Shown in pieces: positions 18,209 to 26,490 of a stretch of 43,463 bases of DNA (positions are counted from its first letter, which is position 1; each line of letters starts with the position of its first letter). The notes below the pieces were generated by a model. The model made no database searches, was not told where the DNA came from, and saw nothing but the letters and a program-made list of their open reading frames with translations. Source of the DNA: Clostridiales bacterium UBA2432 (GTDB lineage: Bacteria; Bacillota; Clostridia; Lachnospirales; Vallitaleaceae); assembly GCA_002342805.1 (NCBI GenBank), contig DDQW01000052.1, forward strand, positions 1 to 43,463. The letters run 5' to 3'. The translations under genes and the position numbers were made by a program.

Positions 18209-18799
18209 TTAGAAATTATCACATAGGATTTCAAAGTACTCTCGTGCATGTTGACATGCAGGACATAGCTCAGGCGCTTTTTTTCCAACATGGATATATC
18301 CGCAATTTCCGCATTTCCATGCAATGGATTCTTCGCGTTCAAACACTTTATTGTTTGCAATGTTATCTGCCAACTTACGATATCTTTCTTCATGGTGCTT
18401 TTCAACTTCAGCAATTTTTCTATATGCGGTTGCTATGGCTGTAAATCCTTCTTCTTCCGCAACATCAGCAAATGTTGGATAAAGGTCTTCCCATTCTTCT
18501 TGTTCTCCATCCGCTGCTGCTTTTAGATTTTCTAAGGTTGAACCTAAAGCAATTGGATATGAGGCTCCGTTAATTTCATTCATTTCACCATTAAGGTCTT
18601 CAATTAAAAACTTATAGAAGCGTTCAGCATGCTCTTTTTCATTATCTGCTGTTTCTTGAAATATGTTTGAGATTTGAATATATCCCTCTTTTTTTGCTTT
18701 GCTCGCATAATACGTATAACGCATTCTCGCCTGTGATTCACCTGCAAAAGATTTCATTAAGTTATCAGCTGTTTTTGTTCCTTTTAAAGATTTACTCAT
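18209..18799 (-). CDS. rubrerythrin
   Basis: A non-haem di-iron peroxidase that reduces hydrogen peroxide in anaerobes, using electrons from rubredoxin or related carriers. About 196 residues. The N-terminal ferritin-like four-helix bundle has di-iron ligands in FAGESQARMRY, ETADNEKEHAERF and EVEKHHEERY. The C-terminal rubredoxin-like domain (about 155-196) has WKCGNCGYIHVG and CPACQHAREYF, four cysteines for one iron. GGAGG lies just before the ATG at 18799. It is monocistronic, with promoter and terminator both visible. A PerR-like box in the leader suggests peroxide induction. Confidence 0.96.
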   Translation of the reverse strand: MSKSLKGTKTADNLMKSFAGESQARMRYTYYASKAKKEGYIQISNIFQETADNEKEHAERFYKFLIEDLNGEMNEINGASYPIALGSTLENLKAAADGEQEEWEDLYPTFADVAEEEGFTAIATAYRKIAEVEKHHEERYRKLADNIANNKVFEREESIAWKCGNCGYIHVGKKAPELCPACQHAREYFEILCDNF

Positions 18800-18826
18800 A
18801 AATACCTCCATTTGTTATTTTTTTAT

Positions 18827-18862
18827 TAACAATTATTATTAATTGAAATTGTTTACAATTAA
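18827..18862. promoter_or_regulatory. PerR-like operator and inverted repeat in the rubrerythrin leader
   Basis: TAACAATTATTATTA at 18827-18841 matches the PerR consensus (TTATAATnATTATAA) at about 11-12 positions. Next to it a perfect inverted repeat, TTAATTG-N10-CAATTAA (18839-18862), covers the expected transcription start. Binding here would block the promoter at 18864-18892. The PerR match is by eye; a Fur-family relative is equally possible. Confidence 0.5.
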
Positions 18863-18863
18863 G

Positions 18864-18892
18864 ATTTTATCATTTTCATATGCTTGTGTCAA
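18864..18892 (-). promoter_or_regulatory. sigma-A promoter of rubrerythrin
   Basis: On the minus strand TTGACA (18887-18892) and TAAAAT (18864-18869) are spaced exactly 17 nt. A perfect -35 and ideal spacing suggest strong basal expression held down by an operator. Confidence 0.75.
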
Positions 18893-18920
18893 CATCCAAG
18901 GAGCAATAAAGTTATTATTA

Positions 18921-18929
18921 TGATATAAT
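18921..18929 (+). promoter_or_regulatory. extended -10 promoter of the CDF transporter gene
   Basis: TGATATAAT matches the extended -10 (TGnTATAAT), 32 nt before the start codon. I see no good -35 at the right spacing. Confidence 0.45.
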
Positions 18930-18961
18930 ACTTCTATATATTTTATAAAAGGAGTTATATT

Positions 18962-19852
18962 ATGGACAAAAGAAATTCAAGTATTCATTATGTAGCAATA
19001 AGTGGTATGATTGGAAATATTTTTCTACTGTTTATTAAATTATTCGTCGGATTTATAAGTCACAGTCAAGCTATGATTGCAGACGGACTAAATAGTGCAG
19101 GTGATGTCTTTGCTTCTCTTATGACATTTATTGGCAATAAAATCTCTTCAAAACCTTATGATGAAGAACATCCTTACGGCCACGGAAAGGCCGAATATAT
19201 TTTTAGTATGCTCATCAGCATTTCTTTATTTGTCGTAGCCTTTAATATAATTAAAAGCTCCATTGATTCTTTGACAAATCACCGTACTTTTTTATTTACT
19301 CCATGGCTCATTGTGGTTGCTTTAGTAACTATTGCTATAAAATTCGGCTTATACTTTTATGCCAATCGAATCGGTCATAAACACAATTCACTCTTAGCCT
19401 TTGCTAATGCTGAAGATCATCGAAACGATATCTTTATCACTCTTTTCACATTGTTGAGTATTGTTACCGCATATTTCGAACTATATTTTATTGACAGTAT
19501 TGTTGGTGTTGCTATCGGTATTTGGATTGCATACACCGGATTATCCATCTTCAGCAGCGCCTATTATGTACTCATGGATACAATGATTGATCAAGATATC
19601 AAAGATGAGCTTTTTGAAATAATCGGTGGAATTGAAGGTGTTGACCACGTCGATACCATTACGTCTAAACCCATTGGTTTAAACTTCTTACTTATTGTAA
19701 AAATATCTGTCGATGGAAATTTAAGTATAATAAAAGGTCACCAAATTGGTGACCAAGTTAAGAAAACACTTTTAAATTATAACTATGTCGATGAAGTCAT
19801 TGTACATCTTAATGCAACACAAATCCATCCACAAAAAGAATATATTAAATAG
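18962..19852 (+). CDS. cation diffusion facilitator (CDF) family metal exporter
   Basis: A 296-residue inner-membrane divalent-metal/proton antiporter (Zn, Mn, Fe or Co). It has the six-helix CDF layout. The transport site in helix 2 is ADGLNSAGD (D41, D48) and its partner is in AEDHRNDIFITL. The conserved HPYGHGKAEYIFSM follows helix 2. A cytoplasmic C-terminal ferredoxin-like domain spans about 205-290 (IEGVDHVDTITSKPIGLNFL). No His-rich loop is present, so the metal is not indicated. AAAGGAG precedes the ATG. It is divergent from rubrerythrin, and the two spacers share a short region; an iron or manganese stress role would fit but is inference. Confidence 0.92.
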   Translation: MDKRNSSIHYVAISGMIGNIFLLFIKLFVGFISHSQAMIADGLNSAGDVFASLMTFIGNKISSKPYDEEHPYGHGKAEYIFSMLISISLFVVAFNIIKSSIDSLTNHRTFLFTPWLIVVALVTIAIKFGLYFYANRIGHKHNSLLAFANAEDHRNDIFITLFTLLSIVTAYFELYFIDSIVGVAIGIWIAYTGLSIFSSAYYVLMDTMIDQDIKDELFEIIGGIEGVDHVDTITSKPIGLNFLLIVKISVDGNLSIIKGHQIGDQVKKTLLNYNYVDEVIVHLNATQIHPQKEYIK

Positions 19853-19863
19853 ATTCAAGGCAA

Positions 19864-20388
19864 TTAATCAATGCGATAGGAATTAACAATTTCACCGTAA
19901 AAAATCATATGATAATCCCCTTCCGGATAGTATCGATTTTTAATAGTTTCATCAATAAACTCCGGAATAAGTTGATGTTTGGCTACAACTCGACATTCAT
20001 AATGTAATCCACATTCTTGAATAATTGGTATTTCCACATTTTCACCATCAATTGCATGTATATCACATTCAGCAAATTTATCCACATCTCTTCCGGAATG
20101 TGTCCCACAATAGGTAATTTGTTTTTTTAATTTTTGATTCAGTGGGATGCTGACCGTAAACTCTTTATCGACATCAATGCCTTCAAAGCTAAAGCGACTG
20201 GGACGTACACCAATGACTAATACCGGCCGCCCCCACATAACACCTGATGTTGCCCATCCAATAGTCATTGTGTTGATTTTACTCTGTGTCTTTACGGTTA
20301 AAAAGGCTCCTTTGGGTATTTGTTCAAGGGCATTCTTTAAATACCGTGTATATGATACTTCTTTACGTTCAATCTTCTCTTCCGCCAT
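19864..20388 (-). CDS. flavin reductase-like FMN-binding protein
   Basis: About 174 residues, the length of the small flavin reductase (FMN-binding split barrel) family. The fold is suggested by PKGAFLTVKTQ, NTMTIGWATSGVMWGRPVLV and VRPSRFSFEGIDVDKEFTVS, and by CGTHSGRDVDKF, a pattern common in the anaerobe branch. It may act as an electron-transfer flavoprotein; the exact reaction is unknown. The ATG at 20388 is chosen because GGAGGG lies 7 nt upstream. It follows thrC by 25 nt on the same strand, so they may share a transcript. The convergent CDF gene ends 11 nt away. Confidence 0.85.
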   Translation of the reverse strand: MAEEKIERKEVSYTRYLKNALEQIPKGAFLTVKTQSKINTMTIGWATSGVMWGRPVLVIGVRPSRFSFEGIDVDKEFTVSIPLNQKLKKQITYCGTHSGRDVDKFAECDIHAIDGENVEIPIIQECGLHYECRVVAKHQLIPEFIDETIKNRYYPEGDYHMIFYGEIVNSYRID

Positions 20389-20413
20389 CGTATAACCCTC
20401 CAATACGTAGTAT

Positions 20414-21904
20414 CTAATTTTTTAAAAAATCCAGCACTAGGTCTGCCATCCCACCTTTTTCACATACTGTCGAATGTAAAATCGGTCTTTTTTCAATGTC
20501 TTTAACTGCTTCCGGAATATCCACCCTTGAAACTGTATTTAATTCATGCAATAATTCGAAGTCATCAATATTCTCGTAGCGATTATCTAATGCCATCAGT
20601 GTACTTTTTGTGAATTTATACGGACTTGCTGTTGACACAATCACTGTTTTTCTTGTATCTTTTGTCTCATTGATATACTTATCGAAAGCAACTTTTGCCA
20701 CTGCAGTATGTGGGTCTAACATGTAATTAATATCTTCAAACTCGTCTTTAATGGCTTCTTGCGTCATGGCTTCTGTCGCAAAGGCCGGATAAAAGGCATC
20801 TAGCTTTGCTTTCATATCCTCAGTAATTGTATATTGACCTTCTGTTTGTAATCGATCCATTAATTCATTAACCACCGATGCATCTTCACCGGCAATTGTA
20901 TAAATGAGTCGCTCCAAATTACTTGAAATCAAGATATCCATTGATGGAGACATCGTTAATACAAAGTCTCTGCGTCGATCATATGTCCCCGTTTCAAAAA
21001 AATCATATAAGACCTTGTTATCATTCGAGGCACATATGAGCTTATTCATGGGTAGGCCCATTTCTTTTGCATAATAGGCAGCTAATATATTACCAAAGTT
21101 TCCTGTAGGTACGACAACATTTATTTGCTCTCCGTCTTGTATTTCCCCTTCTTTCACTAATCGACTATAGGCATATACATAATATACAACTTGAGGCAGT
21201 AATCGGCCAATATTGATTGAATTGGCACTTGAGAGTTGTACGCCAACTTTGTTTAGTTTTTGATTAAATTCTTGATCATTAAAAATTGCTTTTACTCCAT
21301 TTTGGGCATCATCAAAGTTTCCATCGATGCCGACAACAAGGGTGTTTTTCCCTTCACTTGTCGTCATTTGGCGTTCTTGAATCTTTGACACCCCGTTTTT
21401 GGGATAAAACACAATGATTTTTGTCCCCTCAACATCGCCAAAACCTGCAAGCGCCGCTTTTCCTGTATCGCCAGAGGTTGCTGTCAATATGGCGATTTCA
21501 TTGGTAATTCCTTGTTTTTTAGCCGCCGTTGTCATTAAATACGGCAAAATCGAAAGCGCCATATCTTTAAAAGCAATGGTAGAACCATGAAATAATTCTA
21601 AATAATAATAATCATTCTTCTTAACAATTGGGGCAATATCAGAGTTGTCAAATTTATGATCATAGGCACTATAAACACAGTGCTTGATTTCCTCTTCTGT
21701 AAAATCTGTAAGAAACTCTCCTAAAACATAGCAGGCAATCTCTTGATAAGACAGATCTTTTAATTCTTCAAATGTTTTATTCAAGGTTGGAATTTGATCG
21801 GGAACAAACAATCCACCGTCATTAGCCAATCCTTTAACAATTGCGTAAGATGACTCAACATTTTTTTCATTTCCGCGGGTACTATTATATCTTATTTTTT
21901 TCAT
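20414..21904 (-). CDS. thrC: threonine synthase
   Basis: A PLP enzyme that turns O-phosphohomoserine into threonine. At 496 residues it is the long, fungal/E. coli-like type. It begins RYNSTRGNEKNVESSYAIVK. The PLP lysine is in FHGSTIAFKDMALS. The phosphate-binding region shows TATSGDTGKAALAGF, and PTGNFGNILAAYYAKEMG is also typical. AAGGTGG precedes the ATG, and a promoter is visible upstream. The leader is only about 40 nt, with no room for a T-box. The flavin reductase-like gene follows 25 nt downstream. Confidence 0.96.
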   Translation of the reverse strand: MKKIRYNSTRGNEKNVESSYAIVKGLANDGGLFVPDQIPTLNKTFEELKDLSYQEIACYVLGEFLTDFTEEEIKHCVYSAYDHKFDNSDIAPIVKKNDYYYLELFHGSTIAFKDMALSILPYLMTTAAKKQGITNEIAILTATSGDTGKAALAGFGDVEGTKIIVFYPKNGVSKIQERQMTTSEGKNTLVVGIDGNFDDAQNGVKAIFNDQEFNQKLNKVGVQLSSANSINIGRLLPQVVYYVYAYSRLVKEGEIQDGEQINVVVPTGNFGNILAAYYAKEMGLPMNKLICASNDNKVLYDFFETGTYDRRRDFVLTMSPSMDILISSNLERLIYTIAGEDASVVNELMDRLQTEGQYTITEDMKAKLDAFYPAFATEAMTQEAIKDEFEDINYMLDPHTAVAKVAFDKYINETKDTRKTVIVSTASPYKFTKSTLMALDNRYENIDDFELLHELNTVSRVDIPEAVKDIEKRPILHSTVCEKGGMADLVLDFLKN

Positions 21905-21946
21905 CCTATACCACCTTATGTAATTTTAATTAGAAAGTTTGGGGAA

Positions 21947-21975
21947 ATTATAACATATTCTCCTATCAAATACAA
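21947..21975 (-). promoter_or_regulatory. sigma-A promoter of thrC
   Basis: On the minus strand TTGTAT (21970-21975) and TATAAT (21947-21952) are 17 nt apart, and the -10 is extended (TGTTATAAT). Confidence 0.6.
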
Positions 21976-21994
21976 TTGTTTTTGAAGGAAAGAC

Positions 21995-22022
21995 AAAAAA
22001 GTATTGCTTCCGCAATACTTTT
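21995..22022 (-). terminator. intrinsic terminator of the SleB-like gene
   Basis: An 11-bp perfect stem (AAAAGTATTGC with GCAATACTTTT) and a 4-nt loop are followed on the minus strand by a run of T. It lies 12 nt past the hydrolase stop and upstream of the thrC promoter. Confidence 0.8.
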
Positions 22023-22034
22023 ATCTTAAACAAT

Positions 22035-22919
22035 TTATTTATCCTTGAAATATTCAACAACTCCATATTTTGTTACAAATTGAAGTTTCGTATTAAACCA
22101 GCGCATATTTTTAGCACTCGTTATATTGGGATTTACAAAGGATAGAGCTCCTGCACTGTTGTCAATACCTGCCAAAGCAATCTCTACTGCTTTTATTGTG
22201 TCTTTACTTACATTAACTTCATAATAGCGTCCATCTAAAATTGGAGAAAATTGGTATATTTTCCCATTGTTTTGAAAAACAACTTTTTCAATCGTATCTG
22301 GATATGACGAATCATACATACGGTTAATAATTGCATTAGCAATGATTGTTCGATTAAATAAATCCTCTGAGCCAACCTCTGCCTCAACAATACGTAATAA
22401 CACACTATAATCGGTTTCTGATAGTTCAATCGGTTCTCGATATTCAATAATCGGTTCATAACCAACTAAAGTCATTCCTTCGAGTAATTCATCCACTAAA
22501 TCTTTGAGTACATTTTCATCACTTACGATTGACGATGTTGATAAAATCTCTTTTTCGTCTTCATCATTCATAATTGACAATACTTTTTGATTGCTTGGTG
22601 CGTCGATACCTTGTATTGTCTGAAACGTATCTAGATTCATTATTGGATGGCTAAGAAGGTTACGATCTAGCAGCAGAACGATTTCATCTTCATTTTCAGT
22701 GTTCATCTCAATTTCATCTAGTTCTTTTTCTTTTGAAATGTTTTCTTGTTCTTCCTGGTTTTTAGCACTATATACATTCACTAAATAACCATTTGAACCT
22801 AATATGAAAACACTTACAATACAAGCCGTAACGATAACGCAACCCAAAGTATGTACTTTTTTAGATATAGTATGATTTTTTTGGAATAAAAATTCAAATA
22901 ACTTTTTAAAAAAATTCAT
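22035..22919 (-). CDS. cell wall hydrolase, SleB/CwlJ family, membrane-anchored
   Basis: A 294-residue secreted or anchored protein. The basic N-terminus (FFKKLFEFLFQKNH) precedes one hydrophobic helix (about 23-45, LGCVIVTACIVSVFILGSNG). A low-complexity acidic region (about 50-155) follows. The C-terminal Hydrolase_2 domain (about 165-290) has LLRIVEAEVGSEDLFNRTIIA, ANAIINRMY and GALSFVNPN; the Glu in VEAEVG is the likely catalytic residue. Family members are lytic enzymes used in spore cortex breakdown or cell-wall turnover. No LysM or peptidoglycan-binding repeat is seen. It has its own promoter and terminator, so it is monocistronic. A germination role is possible but not shown. Confidence 0.88.
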   Translation of the reverse strand: MNFFKKLFEFLFQKNHTISKKVHTLGCVIVTACIVSVFILGSNGYLVNVYSAKNQEEQENISKEKELDEIEMNTENEDEIVLLLDRNLLSHPIMNLDTFQTIQGIDAPSNQKVLSIMNDEDEKEILSTSSIVSDENVLKDLVDELLEGMTLVGYEPIIEYREPIELSETDYSVLLRIVEAEVGSEDLFNRTIIANAIINRMYDSSYPDTIEKVVFQNNGKIYQFSPILDGRYYEVNVSKDTIKAVEIALAGIDNSAGALSFVNPNITSAKNMRWFNTKLQFVTKYGVVEYFKDK

Positions 22920-22955
22920 AATATCTCCTTTTGAATACTTTTTTACGACTTGGTC

Positions 22956-22984
22956 ATTATACTTAGTTTCAATTTCTAAGTCAA
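22956..22984 (-). promoter_or_regulatory. sigma-A promoter of the SleB-like gene
   Basis: On the minus strand TTGACT (22979-22984) and TATAAT (22956-22961) are 17 nt apart. The match to vegetative sigma-A argues against strictly sporulation-specific expression. Confidence 0.65.
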
Positions 22985-23162
22985 TGAATCCACCTTCACT
23001 TTAGATATTTTTTCTTCATTTTCAGAATATTCTGTTATTTTTATTAGCGTTTTATCTATTTTTTCTGGATAGTTTTCAATTTTTTTAGTTAATATTTCAA
23101 TTATATCTATATTTATATCATTATGCCTAAGGAAAGATTAAGTACTATTTCCCTTCTCTTAT
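22985..23162. other. AT-rich intergenic stretch with no gene recognised
   Basis: This is the middle of a 300-nt divergent spacer between the SleB-like and AP2/HNH-like genes. It is very T-rich on the plus strand. I see only a 12-bp perfect palindrome, CAGAATATTCTG (23023-23034), and no credible coding frame or RNA fold. Confidence 0.4.
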
Positions 23163-23192
23163 TTGTCTTTTTCCTGTTTTTCATGCTATACT
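23163..23192 (+). promoter_or_regulatory. probable promoter of the AP2/HNH-like gene
   Basis: TTGTCT (23163-23168) and TATACT (23187-23192) are 18 nt apart, with an extended -10 (TGCTATACT). The start codon is 29 nt downstream. Confidence 0.5.
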
Positions 23193-23221
23193 AGCTATAA
23201 TATAAGAAAAGGACGATGGGT

Positions 23222-24031
23222 ATGCCTACAGGAATTTATACAACAAGAAAAAAAAACGGTCAACAATACTATCGCGTATCAATAACCTATAAAAACAAAC
23301 ATATTAGTTTAGGTAGCACTGACTCTTATGCTACCGCAGAAAAATGTTATGCATTAGCGAGTCTCATTGTACGTAACAATCGTTATCGCCTTCACGATTA
23401 CAATAAAACGAATCAATCCCTAAGTTATGAAAAATGGGTTATCCTCCATAATTTTAGAGATAATGGCCTTTATTTTAAAACGCCAATTTATCTATATAAG
23501 CATTATTTCTCCTATCATTTGTCGCAACAAATAATTCTGACCTTTGATGTTGATGACTTGTTTTTTTATGGAACCCATAAAATATTTAAACGTGGAAATT
23601 ATTTTTTTGTAAACGATTTTGGTATGCAAATGAATATACTGGCACGTTTTGGCATTCGCAATCATGCTTCAATGGGTAAAGATTATCATTTTATCGACAA
23701 AAACCCTTACAATTTACGTTATGATAATATAGATATCACTAATCCTTATCATGGCGTCGAAAAAAATATATATAAAAACAAAGTGCGCTATAAATCAAAA
23801 ATCCATGTCAACGGATATATTGTTCTAGGCTATTTCCAATCGATTCACAAAGCTGCCATTGCATATAATAAAGCCATCGATTTTATTCATCGCTATGTCC
23901 ACCATGACAAGAACTATACAAAAAACTACATTGATTCAATAAGTCAAGAAGAGATCGACTATTTATACACGACAATTGTACTTCCAAAATATTTAATTAA
24001 TCTCGCCAAAATAAATGAGCTGCTAAATTAA
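23222..24031 (+). CDS. AP2/ERF-like DNA-binding protein with degenerate HNH-like centre
   Basis: About 269 residues with no certain function. Residues 4-50 (TGIYTTRKKNGQQYYRVS, ISLGSTDSYATAEKCYALA) and 176-225 (YHGVEKNIYKNKVRYKSKI, VLGYFQSIHKAAIAYNKAI) both have the AP2-like pattern G-[IV]-x(n)-YR/YK-x-I-x(n)-LG-x-F/T-x(n)-A-x(n)-Y-x-A. Between them, about 130-175, GKDYHFIDKNPYNLRYDNID resembles the HNH motif of HNH-AP2 homing endonucleases, but the catalytic His residues look absent. It may be a domesticated homing endonuclease turned DNA-binding protein. I recall similar proteins as chromosomally conserved in Lachnospiraceae, which needs checking. The ATG at 23222 has AAAGGA 8 nt upstream; the one at 23216 is too close. 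It stands alone, convergent with the Clp gene. Confidence 0.7.
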   Translation: MPTGIYTTRKKNGQQYYRVSITYKNKHISLGSTDSYATAEKCYALASLIVRNNRYRLHDYNKTNQSLSYEKWVILHNFRDNGLYFKTPIYLYKHYFSYHLSQQIILTFDVDDLFFYGTHKIFKRGNYFFVNDFGMQMNILARFGIRNHASMGKDYHFIDKNPYNLRYDNIDITNPYHGVEKNIYKNKVRYKSKIHVNGYIVLGYFQSIHKAAIAYNKAIDFIHRYVHHDKNYTKNYIDSISQEEIDYLYTTIVLPKYLINLAKINELLN

Positions 24032-24050
24032 TAGCAGCTCATTTATTTGA
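24013..24050. terminator. bidirectional hairpin terminator between AP2/HNH-like and Clp genes
   Basis: A 12-bp perfect stem (AAATGAGCTGCT, 24013-24024, with its complement at 24033-24044) and an 8-nt loop. T-rich bases follow on both strands, though neither run is long. The left arm encodes the last residues of the plus-strand gene. Confidence 0.65.
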
Positions 24051-24058
24051 ATGATGTT

Positions 24059-26410
24059 TTATGTGTGACTAAGCACAATTTTTTCATTAATATAGTCAAC
24101 ACTAACTTTGCTTCCTTCTTGAATCATATCTTTAATAAATAATTCAGCTAACTCATCTTCAATGTGTTTACCAATAGCTCTTCGCAAAGGTCTAGCGCCA
24201 TATTTCTCATCAAAACCGACTTCAACCAAGTACTCTTTAGCTGCATCCGTAACAGTAAGCTCAATTTCTTTTTCTTTCGCTGTATTGATGACATCTTTTA
24301 ACATCACTTCAACAATGTCTTTTAAAACTTCTCTAGATAATGACTGGAATATAATTGTTTCATCAATGCGGTTAAGAAATTCCGGTCTAAAGAAAGATTT
24401 TAAGGCATCTAACTCATGAAGGTCTTTTGCTGTGTTTGAATCATTATTGAAACCAATAGAACTACTTTTATTGCTTGTTCCTGCATTGGAGGTCATGATA
24501 ATCACCGTGTTTTCGAAATTAACACTTCGACCTTGACTGTCAGTTAATCGTCCATCTTCAAGAATTTGAAGCAATAAATTATATACATCTGCATGAGCCT
24601 TTTCAATTTCATCTAATAAGATAACTGAATAAGGACGTCGTCTTACTTTTTCAGTCAATTGGCCTGCCTGATCATAACCGACATATCCAGGAGGAGCTCC
24701 TATCAATTTAGATACCGTATGTTTTTCCATAAATTCAGACATATCAAAACGAATCATGGCAGATTCATCACCAAAGAGCTCTTCTGCTAAACTTTTTGTT
24801 AATTCTGTCTTCCCGACCCCAGTCGGTCCAACGAAAATAAAGGAGCTTGGCTTAAATCGTTTTTTAAAACCTGATCGATTACGTCGTATTGTCTTGGCCA
24901 AAATACGAATCGCATGTTCTTGACCTTTAACTCGACGTTCCAATCGACTTTCTAAATGTAGGAGTTTGTGCTTTTCTTCTTCATTAATGCTTTGAACAGG
25001 TATTCTTGTCCAGGCTTCAATAACATATGCAATGTCCTCTTGAGTAATTGAGACACTGTCACACGTCACCTCAAGTTGATGAATTTTTTCTGTCAACCGT
25101 AATTCTTCAACACGACAGTCCGCTGCTTTTTCAAAATCATCTTCATTTGCTGCCTCTTCTTTTTCAGTTACAACTTTAGTGAGCTGATTTTTTAAAGCTT
25201 CTAGTTCAACCAAACCTTTGTTTTTTAAATTTGCCCGCGAACCCGCTTCATCGAGAACATCAATTGCCTTATCCGGCAAGTAACGATCATGTATATAACG
25301 TTTTGACATATGTACAGCACTTGCAATAATGGCATCAGATATATGAACTTTATGATAATCTTCATAATAATCTTTGATTCCTTGAATCATTTCTGTCGCT
25401 TCACTTTCTGTCGGCTCTTCGACAAGAACCGATTGAAAACGTCGTTCAAGAGCTGTATCTTTTTCAATATGTTTACGATACTCTTCAAGTGTTGTAGCAC
25501 CAATAACTTGAACATCACCTCTTGCGAGGGCAGGTTTTAAAATATTCGCAGCATTCATAGCTCCACTTTCAGCTTCGCCGGCACCTGTTATGTTATGTAG
25601 TTCATCAATGACGAGAATAACATTACCGCTTGACATTGCCTCATTAATAATGGCCTTCATGCGACCTTCAAATTGTCCACGAAACTGTGTTCCCGCAACT
25701 AAAGCCGTCAGATCTAATAAATAAATTTCAGCATCCAGAAGTTTAACAGGGACTTGTTTTTCGACAATTCTTACTGCCAAACCTTCAGCAATTGCTGTTT
25801 TACCAACACCGGGCTCGCCAATCAGAACCGGATTATTTTTCTGTCGTCGATTTAATATTTGAATAACACGGTCAATCTCACGGTGACGCCCAATAATACG
25901 GTCCACTTCACCTAGCTTGGCTTTTGCTGTTAAGTTAATGCCAAATGCGTCCAGGTTTTTACGCTTATTATTGGATTTTTTTTCTTTAACTTTCGTTTGC
26001 TTTTTGCCAAAAATGTTTGCAAATGCTTTGTCTTGATTCCCATCATTCTCTTCTGAGAATTTAGCATCGTCTCCATCGTCTGATTCTTCTGAATCTTGGG
26101 GCGACATACTTCCTGCAAATGCGCCCAACATTTCTGATATATTCTCCCCGTGTTCTCCATCAGACATTTGACTCATGAAATTATTAATCGAATCACTAAT
26201 GTCCGGATCTTCAAACATTTGCATCATTTGTTGATTAATATTATCAAATTCTTCAGAACTCATCCCACTTTGTTGCATCATCTGCTCAATCGGACTAATT
26301 CCTTGTTTACTTGCACACGGCAAACATAAACCCATACGTTCCGGTTTATTTTCCGCCATTTTTGTTATAAAAACAACTGCTGTATTTTCTTTGCATACAG
26401 AGCATTTCAT
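24059..26410 (-). CDS. ATP-dependent Clp protease ATP-binding subunit, ClpE/ClpC type
   Basis: A 783-residue AAA+ unfoldase that would feed substrates to ClpP. It starts with a four-Cys zinc finger (MKCSVCKE, C3/C6, and GLCLPCASK, C29/C32), as in ClpE. It has no double Clp_N repeat but a Met/Gln/acidic linker (about 40-150). The first AAA+ module has Walker A GEPGVGKTAIAEG near residue 200 and Walker B VILVIDELHNI. A UVR-like segment (about 425-460) follows. The second module has GPTGVGKTELTKS and VILLDEIEKAHAD. SSIGFNN supplies the IGF loop needed for ClpP contact. The C-terminal ClpB_D2-small domain has KYGARPLRRAIGKHIED. I saw no CtsR or CIRCE operator upstream. It is a single-gene unit; fbp lies 80 nt upstream on the same strand. 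Confidence 0.93.
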   Translation of the reverse strand: MKCSVCKENTAVVFITKMAENKPERMGLCLPCASKQGISPIEQMMQQSGMSSEEFDNINQQMMQMFEDPDISDSINNFMSQMSDGEHGENISEMLGAFAGSMSPQDSEESDDGDDAKFSEENDGNQDKAFANIFGKKQTKVKEKKSNNKRKNLDAFGINLTAKAKLGEVDRIIGRHREIDRVIQILNRRQKNNPVLIGEPGVGKTAIAEGLAVRIVEKQVPVKLLDAEIYLLDLTALVAGTQFRGQFEGRMKAIINEAMSSGNVILVIDELHNITGAGEAESGAMNAANILKPALARGDVQVIGATTLEEYRKHIEKDTALERRFQSVLVEEPTESEATEMIQGIKDYYEDYHKVHISDAIIASAVHMSKRYIHDRYLPDKAIDVLDEAGSRANLKNKGLVELEALKNQLTKVVTEKEEAANEDDFEKAADCRVEELRLTEKIHQLEVTCDSVSITQEDIAYVIEAWTRIPVQSINEEEKHKLLHLESRLERRVKGQEHAIRILAKTIRRNRSGFKKRFKPSSFIFVGPTGVGKTELTKSLAEELFGDESAMIRFDMSEFMEKHTVSKLIGAPPGYVGYDQAGQLTEKVRRRPYSVILLDEIEKAHADVYNLLLQILEDGRLTDSQGRSVNFENTVIIMTSNAGTSNKSSSIGFNNDSNTAKDLHELDALKSFFRPEFLNRIDETIIFQSLSREVLKDIVEVMLKDVINTAKEKEIELTVTDAAKEYLVEVGFDEKYGARPLRRAIGKHIEDELAELFIKDMIQEGSKVSVDYINEKIVLSHT

Positions 26411-26490
26411 ACTATCATCTCCATTTACTTTTCATTCAAGTGTATACCTTAAATTATCACACTCGACATAGCTTGTCTATGGAAAACCAT

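Noticed and set aside
21905..21990. Possible T-box leader for thrC
   Set aside because: The promoter lies about 40 nt from the start codon, too close for a T-box.
26411..26490. Possible CIRCE or CtsR operator upstream of the Clp gene
   Set aside because: A GAGTGTGATAA stretch and a short CATAG/CTATG repeat are present, but they do not match either consensus.
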